In this document: one piece after another, positions 13,933 through 21,614 of the stretch
How the letters are laid out: each line of letters begins with the position of its first letter
How positions within the stretch are numbered: position 1 is the first letter of the stretch
DNA from: Gemmatimonadota bacterium
GTDB lineage: Bacteria; Gemmatimonadota; Gemmatimonadetes; Gemmatimonadales; GWC2-71-9
DNA: 21,659 bases
NCBI GenBank assembly: GCA_003220855.1
Contig: QHTP01000074.1
Span: 1 to 21,659, forward strand
Direction: 5' to 3'
The notes under the pieces: model-generated
Database searches by the model: none
Seen by the model: only the letters and a program-made list of their open reading frames with translations
Told to the model about the DNA's origin: nothing
Made by a program: the position numbers and the translations under genes

Positions 13933-15807
13933 ATGCGGCACCGTCAGCTGGCTTTCCTGTTCCTGCTCGTGACGCTGGGCCGTTGCAGCGACAGCACGGC
14001 GCCGACGAGCCCCGTGACGGTCACGGTCACCGCGTCCCTCCAGTCGATTCTGCCGGGCCAAAGCGTCGGCGCCACGGTTACCGTCGTGCCGCCCGGGAAC
14101 GCCCCGGTCGACTTCGTGAAGATCGCGACCAGCGGCGTGTACACATCCGCCGAGTCCCTCTCCGTGCATTTGACCGGCACGTTCACCGCCACGCGGTTCT
14201 ATTCCATCCCGGCGTCGGCGGGCACCGGCACGCTCACGATTCTCGCTACCGCTGCGGCGGGCGGCGCGACCGGCAACGGTGAGACCCGCGTCGCCGTCGC
14301 CGACACGGTGCCGCCCGTCATCACGCAATTCAGCGTCTCCCCGGCCGACTCGGCGCAGCCCGGCGACTCTCTCACCGTGACCCTCGCGATGGGCGACAAC
14401 GCGGCGCTGCGCTACAGTATCATCCGGCTCTCCGGTCCCGTCACCCTGAAAGACTCGGTCGATCACGCGTACGCTCCCTACGCGTCGCACATCCTGCGGC
14501 TCCGGCTCCCGCCCACGACCTCGCCCGGCAACCTCTCGGTCACGGCGCAGGTGGTGGACGTGGGCGGCCACACGGTCACGACGGCCGCGCGGCTCCTGGC
14601 CGTGCGTGATACGCGGCCGCCCCTCGTGCTCGCGACGCTCGCCAACCGCCGCGGCACGCCGGGCGTCGCGCCCGGCGACACGCTCGCGCTGTCGCTCTTC
14701 GCGCGCGACAACGCCCAGCTGCAGGTCGTGGGCTATCGGTTCGGCGCCCCGGCCAGCGTCCAGGACTCGTTCCCAGCGACGGACACCGCGTTCAGCAAGA
14801 CCGTGACGTTCGTCGCCTCCGCCGGCTGGGCGGGCACGTCGACGTACAGCGTCTTTGCCCGCGACGCGGCCGGCAATGTACGTCAGGTGCTGCTGGGCAC
14901 GTTCACCGTCGCGAGCCGCACCCGTCAGGCGCCGTGGAGCGCCGCCCTGAATGCCACGGTCCGCGACATGGCCTACGATCCCAAGCGCAACGTGGTGTAT
15001 CTGTCGCAGACGGACAGCGGGCGTGTCGCCGTGCTCTCCGTCGGATCGCGTACCTTCGGCACACCGTTTGCCTTCACGGGCGCTCCGCACGGACTCGACC
15101 TGAGTCTGGGCGGCGACTCGCTCGTGGTCGCGCAGCGCAATACCCCGTACGTGACGGTCCTGAACCTCGTGAGCGGGCAGCGCGATACGGTTCGCGTGAA
15201 CGCAGACAATTTTCTGGACAGGGGTCCGGACAACGTCCGCGTGATGGGGAACAACAAGGCACTGATCACCATCACCTTCGCGGGCAGTGGCTACGGGGGC
15301 TCGCTGGTCGAGCTGGACCTGGCCACGCGCGCCTACACGAACCGGGTGACCGTCACGGAGTTCGTTCCCCTGTGCCGGTCGGCGGATCGCTCCACCGCGC
15401 TCATCCTCATCGACGACTCCTGCTGCCCCATCGAGGGCGTTGTGTATGACGCGCTCAGCGGCACCTTGCCAACCGACAAAGGCACCGTCAATCAGTATTT
15501 CAACTTCGCGTCGGCGGATTTCATCGGCGGCCACTTCCTGGTCACCGGCACGCTGTTCGACCGCACGCTCAACGCCCGTGGCACCTTGGCCCCGAGCGGT
15601 GCGACCGGGTCGTCGGTGCTCGCGCCGGACGGCACCGCCGCCTACTTCGCCACCACGTCGGGCGTGACGCGCGTGCGCCTGAGCGACGGTGCGGTCGTGG
15701 ACTCGTTCATCCTGGGCGCACAACCATATCAACTCGCGATCGCGCCAGACGGCCTCACCCTGTTTGCCGCCACGGCGACTCAGCTGTTCGTGGTCGACCT
15801 CTGGTAG
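13933..15807 (+). CDS. Putative lipoprotein with Ig-like repeats and C-terminal propeller
   Basis: 624 residues from ATG 13933. The signal MRHRQLAFLFLLVTLGRC leads to CSDSTAPTSP, a start seen on many lipoproteins of this type. The lipobox LGRC has Arg at -1 instead of the usual A/G/S, so lipidation is not certain. Residues about 25-340 contain three or so repeated beta-sandwich units, each introduced by DTVPPVITQFSVSPAD- or DTRPPLVLATL-like strands and enriched in Thr/Ser/Val, resembling bacterial Ig-like domains. Residues about 350-624 resemble a YVTN-type beta-propeller (MAYDPKRNVVYLSQTDSGRVAVLSV, APHGLDLSLGGDSLVVAQR, VLAPDGTAAYFATTSG, IAPDGLTLFAATATQLFVVDLW). It is probably exported and surface-bound; no enzyme motif is seen. 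It ends 9 bases from the convergent creatininase gene. Confidence 0.8.
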   Translation: MRHRQLAFLFLLVTLGRCSDSTAPTSPVTVTVTASLQSILPGQSVGATVTVVPPGNAPVDFVKIATSGVYTSAESLSVHLTGTFTATRFYSIPASAGTGTLTILATAAAGGATGNGETRVAVADTVPPVITQFSVSPADSAQPGDSLTVTLAMGDNAALRYSIIRLSGPVTLKDSVDHAYAPYASHILRLRLPPTTSPGNLSVTAQVVDVGGHTVTTAARLLAVRDTRPPLVLATLANRRGTPGVAPGDTLALSLFARDNAQLQVVGYRFGAPASVQDSFPATDTAFSKTVTFVASAGWAGTSTYSVFARDAAGNVRQVLLGTFTVASRTRQAPWSAALNATVRDMAYDPKRNVVYLSQTDSGRVAVLSVGSRTFGTPFAFTGAPHGLDLSLGGDSLVVAQRNTPYVTVLNLVSGQRDTVRVNADNFLDRGPDNVRVMGNNKALITITFAGSGYGGSLVELDLATRAYTNRVTVTEFVPLCRSADRSTALILIDDSCCPIEGVVYDALSGTLPTDKGTVNQYFNFASADFIGGHFLVTGTLFDRTLNARGTLAPSGATGSSVLAPDGTAAYFATTSGVTRVRLSDGAVVDSFILGAQPYQLAIAPDGLTLFAATATQLFVVDLW

Positions 15808-15816
15808 CAGTGCGGC

Positions 15817-16581
15817 TCACTCGTACAGTTTTGCCGCATCCGCCCGCGCCAGCTCCACCAGGAATCCCGCGATCTTCTCGCTCACCGCCTCCACGTATTT
15901 CCGTCCCTTCTCCGCCGTCGCCGCCGCGGGGTCGCCGACGCCGGTGTCGTCCGTCACCTGGCGCCACCGGCGCGGCGCCCAGGCCCAGCCTTCCCGCAAC
16001 CCCGCGACCGTGAACCGGCGCGCCCGTCCGGGTCCGGCCTCGGACAGGGGCCGTACCAGCTCCGGCGCGACGTGGAGCATCACGCTCGTCTCGAGCTCTC
16101 CCGCGTGGTCTCCCAGATCGGAGAAGAACGCCTTCGCGTCCACGACCTGATACCAGTTCACGGTGCACAGAAACAGCGACACGGTGGGTTGCAGCTCGCG
16201 GATCATCTGGCGGAAATCGTTTCCCCCGTGCCCGTTCAGGATCACGAGCTTGGGAACGCCCTGACCCGCCAGCGCCGTCGCGACGTCGCGCAGCACCAGC
16301 GCCTGGGTGCTGGGGTTCAGGTTCACGCACAGCGGGATATCGATCTGGCCGGTGTTGACGCCGAACGGCACGATCGGCAGCACCACGACCCGCGCCCCCC
16401 GTTCCCACGCGCGTCCCGCCGCCAAGCTCGCGATCCGCTCGGTTTCGACGTTGTCGGTGGAGTAGGGGAGGTGGAAGTTGTGTGCTTCCGTCGCACCCCA
16501 CGGTAGCAGCGCGACCTCGTAGCGGGTGTCGCGTACGGTCTTCCAGGTCAGCTCGTTCAGAAGGTAGGGACGAGGAGCCAT
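15817..16581 (-). CDS. Creatininase-family amidohydrolase
   Basis: 254 residues from ATG 16581, preceded by AAGGA; the open frame further upstream is antisense to the second kinase. Metal ligands of the family are visible: E32 and H34 in WGATEAHNFHLPYSTD with D43, then the glycine-rich LVILNGHGGNDFRQM and GDHAGELETSVMLHVAPELV, whose E and H complete the binuclear metal site. Family members hydrolyse cyclic amides (creatinine) or formamide groups (FAPy deformylase, mycofactocin MftE). VTVxQG-type cues for a specific substrate are not clear, so I leave it at family level. It lies alone between the lipoprotein and the divergent kinase, with 81 bases between the two start codons. Confidence 0.9.
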   Translation of the reverse strand: MAPRPYLLNELTWKTVRDTRYEVALLPWGATEAHNFHLPYSTDNVETERIASLAAGRAWERGARVVVLPIVPFGVNTGQIDIPLCVNLNPSTQALVLRDVATALAGQGVPKLVILNGHGGNDFRQMIRELQPTVSLFLCTVNWYQVVDAKAFFSDLGDHAGELETSVMLHVAPELVRPLSEAGPGRARRFTVAGLREGWAWAPRRWRQVTDDTGVGDPAAATAEKGRKYVEAVSEKIAGFLVELARADAAKLYE

Positions 16582-16662
16582 CGGGTTCCTTGGGGGACCG
16601 GGACCCCCGATACTAGCACACTCGGCTTGACGCCGTCGACCGGCCGCTCTATTAAGGGGCCG

Positions 16663-17838
16663 ATGACACCCGAAGACGCGGCCGCGCAGCTCGCGCGCGA
16701 GCGGGCGTTGCAGCAGGCCGAGAAGATGGAAACGATCGGCCGGCTGACGGGCGCCATCGCGCAGCAGTTCAACGAGCTGCTCACCGCCATCCTGGCGCGC
16801 GCGGCGGCGCTGGCCCACTCGGGGCCGCCCAGCCGCGATCTCGACACCCTGAAAGAGACGGCCCAGCGCGGGGCCGAGCTGGCGCAGCGGCTGCTCGGCT
16901 TCAGCCGCCACCGGGTGCTCGATCTCCAGCCGCTGGTCCTGACCGAGTTCGTGCGCGACGCCCTCGATGCCATGCGCCGCGGCCTTCCGGCCGGCGTCGA
17001 CGTGCAGTTCGAGGTGGACGAAGACGCCGGCGTGATCGAAGCCGATCCCGCCGCCGTGAAGCAGATCCTACTGCACCTCGTCACCAACGCGCGCGATGCC
17101 ATGCCGCGGGGCGGCACCCTGCACGTCGAGGTGCGGCGCGCGCGCCTCGGGGCCGCGGACCGCCCGCTGCACGCGTGGGTGGAGCCCGGATCCTACGTGA
17201 GCGTCGCGCTGAGCGACACCGGCGTGGGGATGGATGCGCGCACGCTGGCGCGCGTGTTCGAGCCCTTTTTCACGACCAAGCCCGTCGGGGTCGGCACCGG
17301 CCTCGGCATGTCGATGGCCTACGGCCTCGTGAAGCAGCACCGCGGATACCTGCACCTCTACAGCGAGGTGGGTCAGGGCACCACGGCCAAGGTGTACTTC
17401 CCCGCGGTGCGCGCCCGGGGGGTCCCGGAGGTCGCCGCGGCCGACGAGGCCCTCCCCGGGGGGACGGAGACGATCCTGCTCGTGGAGGACGATCAAACGA
17501 TGCGTCTGGCCGCGCAGCAGCTCTTGTCGAAGGTCGGCTACCACGTCGTCACCGCGGTGGACGGCCAGAACGGCCTCGACTCCTACCGCGCCCACCGGGC
17601 CGCGCTGAACCTCGTGATCACGGACGTGGTGATGCCGAAGCTGAGCGGGTTCGATCTGTACCAGGCGATCCGGGGCGAGTCGCGCGGGGTGCGGGTGCTG
17701 TTCATGAGTGGGTTTCCCGCCCCGAACTTCCGAAAGACCGTCGGCCAGGATCCACGCGTCGCCTTCGTCACGAAGCCGTGGACGGCGAGCGAGCTGCTGG
17801 CGCAGGTCCGGCTGCTACTCGAGACATCTCCCGCCTAG
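16663..17838 (+). CDS. Hybrid histidine-kinase-like protein lacking the phospho-accepting His (HisKA*-HATPase-REC)
   Basis: 391 residues from ATG 16663, with AAGGGG just upstream. The layout matches the second half of the kinase at 11484: a HisKA-like helical hairpin (residues 15-85), HATPase (about 125-250) and a receiver (270-388). In the H-box GRLTGAIAQQFNELLT the usual AHDFNN is AQQFNE, so Gln34 takes the place of the phosphorylated His. The ATPase part is intact: N142 in VTNARDAMP, LSDTGVGMDA, FEPFFTTK and GTGLGMSM. The receiver is also intact (VEDD, D321 in LVITDVVMPKLSG, K371 in VTKPW). It cannot autophosphorylate in the ordinary way and may be a pseudokinase that dimerises with or modulates another kinase. 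There is no sensor domain. The convergent HEAT gene ends 9 bases away. Confidence 0.9.
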   Translation: MTPEDAAAQLARERALQQAEKMETIGRLTGAIAQQFNELLTAILARAAALAHSGPPSRDLDTLKETAQRGAELAQRLLGFSRHRVLDLQPLVLTEFVRDALDAMRRGLPAGVDVQFEVDEDAGVIEADPAAVKQILLHLVTNARDAMPRGGTLHVEVRRARLGAADRPLHAWVEPGSYVSVALSDTGVGMDARTLARVFEPFFTTKPVGVGTGLGMSMAYGLVKQHRGYLHLYSEVGQGTTAKVYFPAVRARGVPEVAAADEALPGGTETILLVEDDQTMRLAAQQLLSKVGYHVVTAVDGQNGLDSYRAHRAALNLVITDVVMPKLSGFDLYQAIRGESRGVRVLFMSGFPAPNFRKTVGQDPRVAFVTKPWTASELLAQVRLLLETSPA

Positions 17839-17847
17839 CGCCCAAGG

Positions 17848-19143
17848 TCAGTTATCCGTCTTCCCCAACGCCTCAGCCGCCGCCCGTCTCACCTCGGGGT
17901 CGCGGTCGTTCAGCGCCCGGGTGAGCCCGGGGATCGCGGCCGCGACTTTCATTTCGCCCAACCCCTCGACGGCCGCGAGACGAACTGCTTTGTCGTCGTC
18001 GCCCAGGCGGTCCGCCAGCGCCTGCACCGTCGCCTGATCCCCGATGTGGGCGAGCGCCTTGGTGGCGCTGCGGCGCAGCTCCAGGTCCTGAGACGTCGTA
18101 ACCCGCACCAGCGCGGCCGGCGCCTTGGTCACGTGGTCCAGGTCGCCGATCGCGTCCGCGGCGGCGCGCTGCACGTCCACGTCGGGATCGCCCAGTGCCT
18201 GGGCCAGGGACCCGAGCGATCGCGCCTCGCTCAGGTCGCCCAACGCGTGGGCACACGCCCGCCGTACGTCCGGGTCGGGATCGTTCAGGAGCAAGCCCTC
18301 GAGCGGCGCCACCGCCGACCGCTCGTGCAGGTCGGCGAGCGCGCTCACCGCCGCCCGGCGCACCGCGTCGTTGCGATCGGTGAGCGCACCGACCAGCGCC
18401 GCGCCCACACGCGAGCTCTTCATCTGTCCCAACGCCTCCGCCGCGGTCGCGCGCATCACCGGATCGGCGTCGCGCAACAGCGGCACCACGTCCTTCGCGT
18501 AGCTCGCGTCCTCGAACTGACCCAGCGCCCACACGCTCGCGAGCCGCACGCGCGGTGACGCGGAGTGCAGCGCCGTCTGTAACGCCGGTGCCGCCGCGAG
18601 ATCATGGATCTCGCCCAGCGCCCACGCCGCCATGGCTGTGGGTCCGGCCGCCGTATCGGCGAGGCGGCGTGCGAGCGCCGCCACGAGCTCACGCCGCTCG
18701 CCCTCGCCCGCGGCGTAGGCCGCGCTCTCGCGAATCACGGGCGACGGATGGTCGAGCAACCCCCGCAGCACGTCCGTGGACACGGCGCTCCGGCCCAGCA
18801 GCTTCGCCGCGACGCGCCGCACGCAGGAGTTGTTGCTGCCGAGCGTCGCGATCAGGAGCTGCAGCGCCCGGGGATCGGTGATCCTTGCGGCGAGCGAGTC
18901 CTTCGCGCCCTGGAGGCCGGCGGGGGCATCGCTGAAGCGGCCGAGACTTGCGGCATTGCCGCCCATCCAGAAATTGCCCAGCTGGTCGCCGATCAAGTCG
19001 CAGATCACCGGATCGGTACGACCGAGCGCGGCGAGCAGGGCGGCGACGCGTGCCGAATCAGCGCCGGCCCGTCGCGGTCCGGCCGCGGTGGCGCTGCCTG
19101 CGGCTACCAACGAGAGGAGCAAGACGAGCAGGGCGCGGCTCAT
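17848..19143 (-). CDS. Secreted HEAT-repeat protein
   Basis: 431 residues. The signal peptide MSRALLVLLLSLVAAGSATA is followed by a short charged stretch and a non-repeat segment (GRTDPVICDLIGDQLGNFWM). From about residue 90 to the end there are roughly eleven HEAT repeats of about 31 residues, the last eight regular, with pattern AxxxLxxxLxDxdxxVRxAAaeALGxl. The closing unit is RALNDRDPEVRRAAAEALG. HEAT arrays bind proteins; no catalytic site is present. The ATG at 19143 overlaps the stop of the upstream membrane protease gene by 4 bases (ATGA), so both are made together. Because the protease partner also carries HEAT repeats, this protein could bind it or compete for the same ligand outside the membrane. 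Confidence 0.9.
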   Translation of the reverse strand: MSRALLVLLLSLVAAGSATAAGPRRAGADSARVAALLAALGRTDPVICDLIGDQLGNFWMGGNAASLGRFSDAPAGLQGAKDSLAARITDPRALQLLIATLGSNNSCVRRVAAKLLGRSAVSTDVLRGLLDHPSPVIRESAAYAAGEGERRELVAALARRLADTAAGPTAMAAWALGEIHDLAAAPALQTALHSASPRVRLASVWALGQFEDASYAKDVVPLLRDADPVMRATAAEALGQMKSSRVGAALVGALTDRNDAVRRAAVSALADLHERSAVAPLEGLLLNDPDPDVRRACAHALGDLSEARSLGSLAQALGDPDVDVQRAAADAIGDLDHVTKAPAALVRVTTSQDLELRRSATKALAHIGDQATVQALADRLGDDDKAVRLAAVEGLGEMKVAAAIPGLTRALNDRDPEVRRAAAEALGKTDN

Positions 19144-21098
19144 CGGTTCTGCCCCAGCGCTTCGGCGGCGGCGCGCCGCACTTTGGGATCGGGCGACTGC
19201 AGGGCGGCCTGCAACGCCTGCCGCGCCGCCGGGTCGGCAAGGTGGCCCAGCGCTTCCGTGGCGGCCTCGCGCACGTCGCTGCGCGGATCGTCGATCAAGC
19301 GGCGCAGCTGGGGAATCGCGGCGACCACCGAGCGCTCGCCCGCGAGCTCGGCGGCCCGCTGGCGCACGTCGGCGTTCTGATCTTTCATCAGATTGAGCAG
19401 CGTGGCTTCGGCGATCGGCGCCCGCAGATCGTTGAGCGCGCCGAGCGCCGCCTGGCGCACGTCGGCGTTCGGGTCGCCCAACGCCTCGGTGATGGCGGCG
19501 ATGCCGCTCTGTTCGCGCAGGTTGCCCAGCGCCTGCACCACTGCGGTCCGCACGTCGGCCGACGGGTCGTGAATCAGCCGAGCGACGGCACTGCCCGCCG
19601 AGCGGGCGTGGAGATGCTCGAGCAAATCGACCGCCTGGTGGCGGACGTCGGCATCGCCGTCGTCCAACAGCGCCACGACCGGCGCCGTAGGCACCCCCTG
19701 CTCCCAGTGCGACAGCGCGCCGAGCGCGTTGCGTTTGACGTCCGTGACGGGATCCTTGAGGAGCCCCGCGATCGGGCCGATGGCGCGCGGATCTTCGAGA
19801 TCGGCCAGCGCGTCCACCGCCGCGGAGCGCACTTCGCCGTCCGAGTCCGCGAGCACGGCGATCAGGGGCGGCACGGCGCGGATGTCACCCAGCTGGCCGA
19901 GCGACTGCGCCGCGGCGCGGCGCACGCCGGCGTTCTCGTCTTTGAGCCGCGCGATCAGGGCGTTGACGACGGTGGTGTCCTCACTCCCTGACCCCCTCTC
20001 TGTTCTAGTCCTCACCCCCTGGCCCCCTCTCCCTTCGGGAGAGGGGGAACGCACGTCGTCCCCCCTCTCCGGAACGGAGAGGGGGACAGGGGGTGAGGCC
20101 ACGCGTGGCGCGGCGGCAACCGTCGCGGCCACGCCCAGTGCGGCGAGCACGGCCCAGCCGCGCCGCGAGGCAGGGCGCTGGGGCAGGCGCCCGTCGAGCA
20201 GGCGCGCAATGCGGGCGACCAGGAGCGACCGCCGCTCGGCCAGGCCCGCCACGGGCACGCCCAGCGGCGACGCCTGAATCCATTCGGCCACCGTGGCCAG
20301 ACACTTCGCGAGCGAAACCGCCGATCCGGTCTTTCGCATTGCCCACTCGTCGCTCAGGTATTCAGCCGTTGTCTCAAGCTCGCGGCGCGCAAGCCGGTTC
20401 AAGGGCTGGAAGAAGAAGACCCGCTCGATCAGGCTCGCGCCCACGAGCCACAGCGAATCGTGCCGCGCCAGATGCGCCAGCTCGTGGGCCAGCATGCTGC
20501 GCTGCTGCTCGGCGCCGAGTTCCGAGAGCGCCAGCTCGGGCACGCAGATCTCGGAGAGACCGAGGGCCACGGGACTCGAGATCGTCCGGGCCATGGTGAG
20601 GTGAACGCGGCCGCGGTATCCCGTGGTGCGCTGCAGCTCCGCGAGCGTCGCCGCGAGCGGACCGTCGGTCACCGGACGGCGATCCGCTAAGCGGCCTACG
20701 AGGATCAATCGGCGCGCGACGTAATAGAGCGACGACGCCAGCGCGATCACGCCCCAGAAGAGCACCGCGATCAGCGGGACCGCGGTGGTGGTTGTGGAGG
20801 TTCTGGAGGTTGTGGAGGTGGTCGGGTGGACCGGAGATTCGCCGTTCGGCACGATGCCGGGCTCGCCCACGGTCGGAGCCGGGGGCAAACTCGCGGCCGG
20901 GAGGGTGACGGCCGCGGGCGGAGACACCTGCAGCCGCGACTGGATCGTGCCGGTGAGGAGTCCCGCGAGGAGGGCGACTTTCCAGAGGAGCTCGGAGACG
21001 GCGGGCTCGAGGCGCCGGCGCCGGGTGACCAGCCAGACGAGCCCCAGGAGCACCGTGCTGTGAATCAGATAGGTGAGCAGCCATGCGAACATTGTCAT
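19140..21098 (-). CDS. BlaR1-like M56-family membrane metallopeptidase fused to nine HEAT repeats
   Basis: 652 residues; ATG 21098 overlaps the BlaI stop by 4 bases. Four membrane segments are visible: 4-25, 36-54, 107-128 and 314-331. Between the third and fourth lies the M56 protease, with zinc motif HELAH (H205, E206, H209) in SMLAHELAHLARHD and the third ligand in AEYLSDEWA (E246). SSPVALGLSEICVPELAL is typical of BlaR1/MecR1. In that family a sensor signal activates the protease, which leads to loss of BlaI repression. The C-terminal penicillin-binding domain is absent. In its place residues 377-652 form nine HEAT repeats of about 31 residues (for example DPNADVRQAALGALNDL), predicted to be outside the cytoplasm by BlaR1 topology. 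Residues 334-373 are encoded by a palindromic repeat element. Confidence 0.92.
   Translation of the reverse strand: MTMFAWLLTYLIHSTVLLGLVWLVTRRRRLEPAVSELLWKVALLAGLLTGTIQSRLQVSPPAAVTLPAASLPPAPTVGEPGIVPNGESPVHPTTSTTSRTSTTTTAVPLIAVLFWGVIALASSLYYVARRLILVGRLADRRPVTDGPLAATLAELQRTTGYRGRVHLTMARTISSPVALGLSEICVPELALSELGAEQQRSMLAHELAHLARHDSLWLVGASLIERVFFFQPLNRLARRELETTAEYLSDEWAMRKTGSAVSLAKCLATVAEWIQASPLGVPVAGLAERRSLLVARIARLLDGRLPQRPASRRGWAVLAALGVAATVAAAPRVASPPVPLSVPERGDDVRSPSPEGRGGQGVRTRTERGSGSEDTTVVNALIARLKDENAGVRRAAAQSLGQLGDIRAVPPLIAVLADSDGEVRSAAVDALADLEDPRAIGPIAGLLKDPVTDVKRNALGALSHWEQGVPTAPVVALLDDGDADVRHQAVDLLEHLHARSAGSAVARLIHDPSADVRTAVVQALGNLREQSGIAAITEALGDPNADVRQAALGALNDLRAPIAEATLLNLMKDQNADVRQRAAELAGERSVVAAIPQLRRLIDDPRSDVREAATEALGHLADPAARQALQAALQSPDPKVRRAAAEALGQNR
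20010..20098. repeat. REP-like palindromic element inside the BlaR1-like gene
   Basis: An 89-bp composite palindrome. Outer arms are CCTCACCCCCTG (20010-20021) and CAGGGGGTGAGG (20087-20098). Inside are two perfect 11-bp hairpins: CCCCCTCTCCC-TTC-GGGAGAGGGGG (20023-20047) and CCCCCTCTCCG-GAA-CGGAGAGGGGG (20061-20085). A worn third copy of the arm lies at 19980-20000. Sequences of this kind are usually intergenic and multicopy. Here it is in frame and translated (SPSPEGRGGQG and similar) in the linker between the last membrane helix and the HEAT repeats. Confidence 0.85.
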
Positions 21099-21487
21099 TT
21101 GGTCTCCGGGGCGTTCGTTTCGACGCGCTCGATCATGTCGCGGATCTTGGCGAGGTCGCCGGGGCTTACGTCGGCGCCGTTCAGGAGGTGCTGCACCAGC
21201 GCGGTCACGTCGCCGTCGAACAGCCGCTCGGTCAGCTCGCCCACCATCGAGTGCTGCACTTCCTGCTCGCTCACCGCGGCGCGGTAGTGGTACTGCCGCG
21301 ACTGGGCGCGCCGTGTGACCACACCGCGGCGCTCGAGGCGCGACAGCATGGTGGCGACGGTGGTTTGCGCGAGCCCGCGTTCGGCGTGCAGCGCTTCCCA
21401 AATTGCCTGCACCGTCGCTTCGCCCTTGTCCCAGATGACCCGCAGGATGGCGAGTTGCAGCTCGGTGAGTTGCTGGCGACCTGGCAT
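21095..21487 (-). CDS. blaI: BlaI/MecI-family transcriptional repressor
   Basis: 130 residues, the usual length of BlaI/MecI repressors. The winged helix-turn-helix covers LTELQLAILRVIWDKGEATVQAIWEAL and GLAQTTVATMLSRLERRGVVTRR, followed by the wing SRQYHYRAAVSEQEV. The C-terminal dimerisation region is VGELTERLFDGDVTALVQHLL, the standard FDGS/FGGS-like motif. It starts at ATG 21487 with GAGG upstream. As first gene before the BlaR1-like protease it should repress the operon and be inactivated when the protease is triggered. No beta-lactamase or penicillin-binding protein is nearby, so the regulated function is probably not classical resistance; the symbol denotes family only. Confidence 0.92.
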   Translation of the reverse strand: MPGRQQLTELQLAILRVIWDKGEATVQAIWEALHAERGLAQTTVATMLSRLERRGVVTRRAQSRQYHYRAAVSEQEVQHSMVGELTERLFDGDVTALVQHLLNGADVSPGDLAKIRDMIERVETNAPETK

Positions 21488-21504
21488 GCTCGGCCTCGTG
21501 GTTG

Positions 21505-21535
21505 ATCTACAGGAGTAGATTTACATGTGTAGTAG
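21505..21535. promoter_or_regulatory. Two BlaI-type operator dyads
   Basis: A perfect dyad ATCTAC-AGGA-GTAGAT (21505-21520) and an adjoining near-dyad centred on ACATGT (21523-21528), reading TACTACACATGTAAAT on the minus strand, contain TACA/TGTA-type half-sites like known BlaI/MecI operators. They lie 18-48 bases upstream of the blaI start and overlap the predicted promoter, consistent with autorepression. Confidence 0.7.
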
Positions 21536-21546
21536 TTGGCTGTCAA
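21518..21546 (-). promoter_or_regulatory. Sigma-70-type promoter of the blaI operon
   Basis: On the minus strand a perfect TTGACA -35 box (21546-21541) is separated by 17 bases from an A/T-rich -10 region TAAATC (21523-21518), a 3/6 match to consensus, preceded by TG. The operator dyads cover the spacer, the -10 and the likely start site. Confidence 0.55.
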
Positions 21547-21559
21547 GGAGGGGGCGGCT

Positions 21560-21584
21560 GACCCCGGGGCGGTGCCCCGGGGTC
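21560..21584 (-). terminator. GC-rich hairpin, possible terminator of the gene ending at 21615
   Basis: A perfect 11-bp inverted repeat, GACCCCGGGGC and GCCCCGGGGTC around a GGT loop, begins 30 bases after the stop of the minus-strand gene at the window edge and directly before the blaI promoter. No T-tract follows, so it may be a terminator that needs no U-run, or an insulator between the two units. Confidence 0.5.
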
Positions 21585-21614
21585 CAGCAGGAAAGTGGCC
21601 GCGTTAGGGGGTGC

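Noticed and set aside
13858..15732. 624-codon open frame on the minus strand opposite the lipoprotein gene
   Set aside because: The composition (Arg, Gly, His, Val rich) is typical of antisense frames. The plus strand has a signal peptide and propeller strands.
17848..19980. Regularly spaced similar DNA units that might be a tandem repeat or CRISPR-like array
   Set aside because: The period is about 93 bases, equal to one 31-residue HEAT repeat. The similarity follows codons, and there are no unique spacers of constant length.
19140..21487. Beta-lactam resistance operon
   Set aside because: BlaI and the M56 domain are present, but there is no penicillin-binding sensor domain and no beta-lactamase or PBP gene in the window.
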